Below are positions 62,401 through 64,000 of a stretch of 64,000 bases of DNA, in pieces (positions within the stretch are counted from its first letter, which is position 1; each line of letters opens with the position of its first letter). Location of the stretch: positions 9,672,001-9,736,000 of the forward strand of contig JAJQJQ010000004.1 in NCBI GenBank assembly GCA_028622995.1, written 5' to 3'. The notes beneath the pieces were generated by a model. It did not search any database. It saw only the letters and a program-made list of their open reading frames with translations, and was not told the origin of the DNA. This DNA comes from Panagrolaimus kolymaensis (Eukaryota; Nematoda; Chromadorea; Rhabditida; Panagrolaimidae). Both the position numbers and the translations under genes were made by a program.

Positions 62401-63300
62401 ATCATGTCATCCCAAATTTTTTTTCAGTTTTAAATAAAGTGATAATTTTTTAAGCAACAAAAATTCTTGAGAAGAAAAAAAGACTAATGTTCATATGCTC
62501 CTTTCGAAAATAAATACTCAAAAGTTGCACCTTGTCAGTGATATTTAAATTTTTTTATTTCATTTTTTTGTTATTTTTTTTTTGCTCCCACCAAAAAAAC
62601 TTTTATAAAAAAAACAACGATCTTTGCAAACCGAAAACAACAAGAACGAAGGAGTCGAAGAACGCCCTGGCACACAAAAACAAAAAACAACCCCAATTTT
62701 TTTCTTTTCTTCGCGCAGTCAGTCGTGTATCATAAAAAATATTCAAGCGCGCCAAAAAAAAGAAGAAAAGTCTTTAAAATACAGTTTTTTTGATTAATGG
62801 CTGATACAAAGATATTGCAGTTAAAAATAATAAAAAGGTCTTTTAAAAGGCAATATTTTTTAAAGACTCAAATAAATTGATACAGTTTTAAAAAAATAAA
62901 GTAAAATAAAGGTGTGACTTTATAAAAAAAGAAAACGGAAGGAAGAGATTTAATCATGGGATTTTAAGCTGAGCCTGTCGATGTTACAACCTTAAAAAAG
63001 AGAAGGCAGTTAAATAATTACAAAAAAATAATAAATGAAGATTTAAAATGAAGAAATTCAGTTTTAAAAATGTATAATTTTATTAACAAAAAAATGTTAT
63101 AAAGAAAATGCTACAAAATTAAAAACATCACTTTGATTTAGCAAAAAAACAAAATAAAAAATTCGCCACAAAAAATCGATACACAACACGTAAAAGACAG
63201 TTAAAAATCGAAATAAACAAAACAGTATTTAAAAAAATGACACACTTTAATAAATGCTAAAAAATTTAAAAAAGATAAAAAGCCAACTCAGTTTTAAAAA
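59458..63300 (+). repeat. CAGTTW array, right arm
   Basis: Plus-strand copies near 59461, 59500, 59601, 59675, 59754, 59782, 59837, 59878, 59995, 60179, 60222, 60256, 60590, 60752, 60812, 60872, 60967, 61035, 61120, 61158, 61202, 61819, 61956, 61994, 62001, 62153, 62219, 62331, 62391, 62426, 62781, 62819, 62883, 63007, 63059, 63198 and 63289. Motif-free intervals lie at about 60270-60585 and 61210-61815. No gene recognised; it may be akt-1 upstream DNA or a 5' intron. Confidence 0.7.
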
Positions 63301-64000
63301 AAATAAGCATTTAAAAGAAACCTAACTTCCCCGATAATGACCCTTTAAAATAATTTCGTTACCTCACCTCACCCAACAAAGTTTTAGTTTTTTTTTGTCA
63401 TCAAAAATTGCTCGCTTTCTCTCACCAACCAAAAAAATAAAAATTGTAAACAAAAAAGTTTTATAAAAATATTTTTATGTATTTCGTAATTGAATGGAGC
63501 GGCGATGTTATTTTGTTTTCTTTCGCGGTTTACATTAAAAAAAACACATGCACCTCGAGCTCGAGTTGTCGAGTTCGAGTGTCAGCAGTGGCTTGGGGCA
63601 GAGTAGAAGCAGAAGCCGTAAAACAACCGCGATTTTTTACACATTATTTAGCCTTTTTTTAAAGCCATAACAACAACAAGAAAAATAAACTTCTTCCTTC
63701 ACACTATTTTCATTTTTTTCTTTTTTCAAGGGGTTTCCTTCTTCAAAAAAATATTTAAAGAAATATTTTCCAAACAGAAAAAAAAGGAAAAAGAAAATCA
63801 TTGACGAAAAAAAAGTTGTTTACGCAAAAAAGTCTTTGCGAAAACAAGGGAGAGATAGAGAGACACAAGGGATTTTTTTATTTATTTGTCGTCAGCAGTA
63901 GCCATAGTCGTTCTTCGTCGTCGTCACTGCCGCCAGTGGCTGACATAAAAAAAATTAAGGGAAAGAGAAAGAGAAAAACATTTTGTCTATTTTTTTTTGT
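63301..64000. other. Motif-free right end
   Basis: Similar to the other motif-free blocks: A/T and purine-rich, with GC-containing words (CTCGAGCTCGAGTTGTCGAG near 63553, CGTCGTCGTCACTGCCGCC near 63917). It may contain promoter or first-exon sequence, but I cannot support a gene. Confidence 0.4.

Overview
The window is AT-rich animal DNA with short GT-AG introns. The recognisable genes point to a nematode: an AKT-1 ortholog whose C-terminal hydrophobic motif (FTQFSFHN) matches my recollection of the C. elegans protein, a RIC-4-type SNAP-25, adjacent RBX-1 and RBX-2 RING genes, a short anillin, an ARHGAP11A/RGA-3/4-like RhoGAP, an SH2 protein and a secreted YGGYG-type peptide. A free-living rhabditid is my guess; the species cannot be named from sequence alone.

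Layout. From about 0.36 to 21.5 kb is a gene desert holding one small dynein-light-chain-like gene (10.84-11.91 kb). It is filled with a strikingly stranded, dispersed motif, CAGTT followed by A/T (CAGTTWWW), every 30-100 bases, almost always on the + strand. Purine-rich, motif-free blocks of 0.4-0.9 kb interrupt it. The array stops at about 21.5 kb beside a 1.2-kb hAT-like foldback element. From 24.2 to 53.1 kb is a gene-dense domain: RhoGAP (+), secreted peptide (-), RBX-2 (-), RBX-1 5' part (+), SNAP-25 copy 1 (+), SH2 protein (-), anillin-like (+), SNAP-25 copy 2 (-) and akt-1 (-). The motif is rare there. It returns at 54.1-58.2 kb inside the large akt-1 intron and at 59.5-63.3 kb, again on the + strand.

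The CAGTTWWW arrays are the best candidate for an undescribed system. The motif resembles the upstream element of nematode type I piRNA (21U-RNA) loci (CTGTTTCA in C. elegans): one base differs at position 2, and there is an A/T-rich tail. Like those loci it is packed into introns and intergenic DNA of a gene-poor domain. I infer a piRNA-like cluster with a variant promoter; small-RNA data would decide it.

Other notable points: a 174-bp palindromic MITE inside a coding exon of the SH2 gene, which interrupts the frame but carries splice signals that would restore it; two inverted SNAP-25 genes with an almost identical central exon but diverged ends (gene conversion); an rbx-1 gene whose last exon I cannot find; an alternative akt-1 first exon that would replace half of the PH domain; and several foldback elements, two with perfect 8-bp target duplications.
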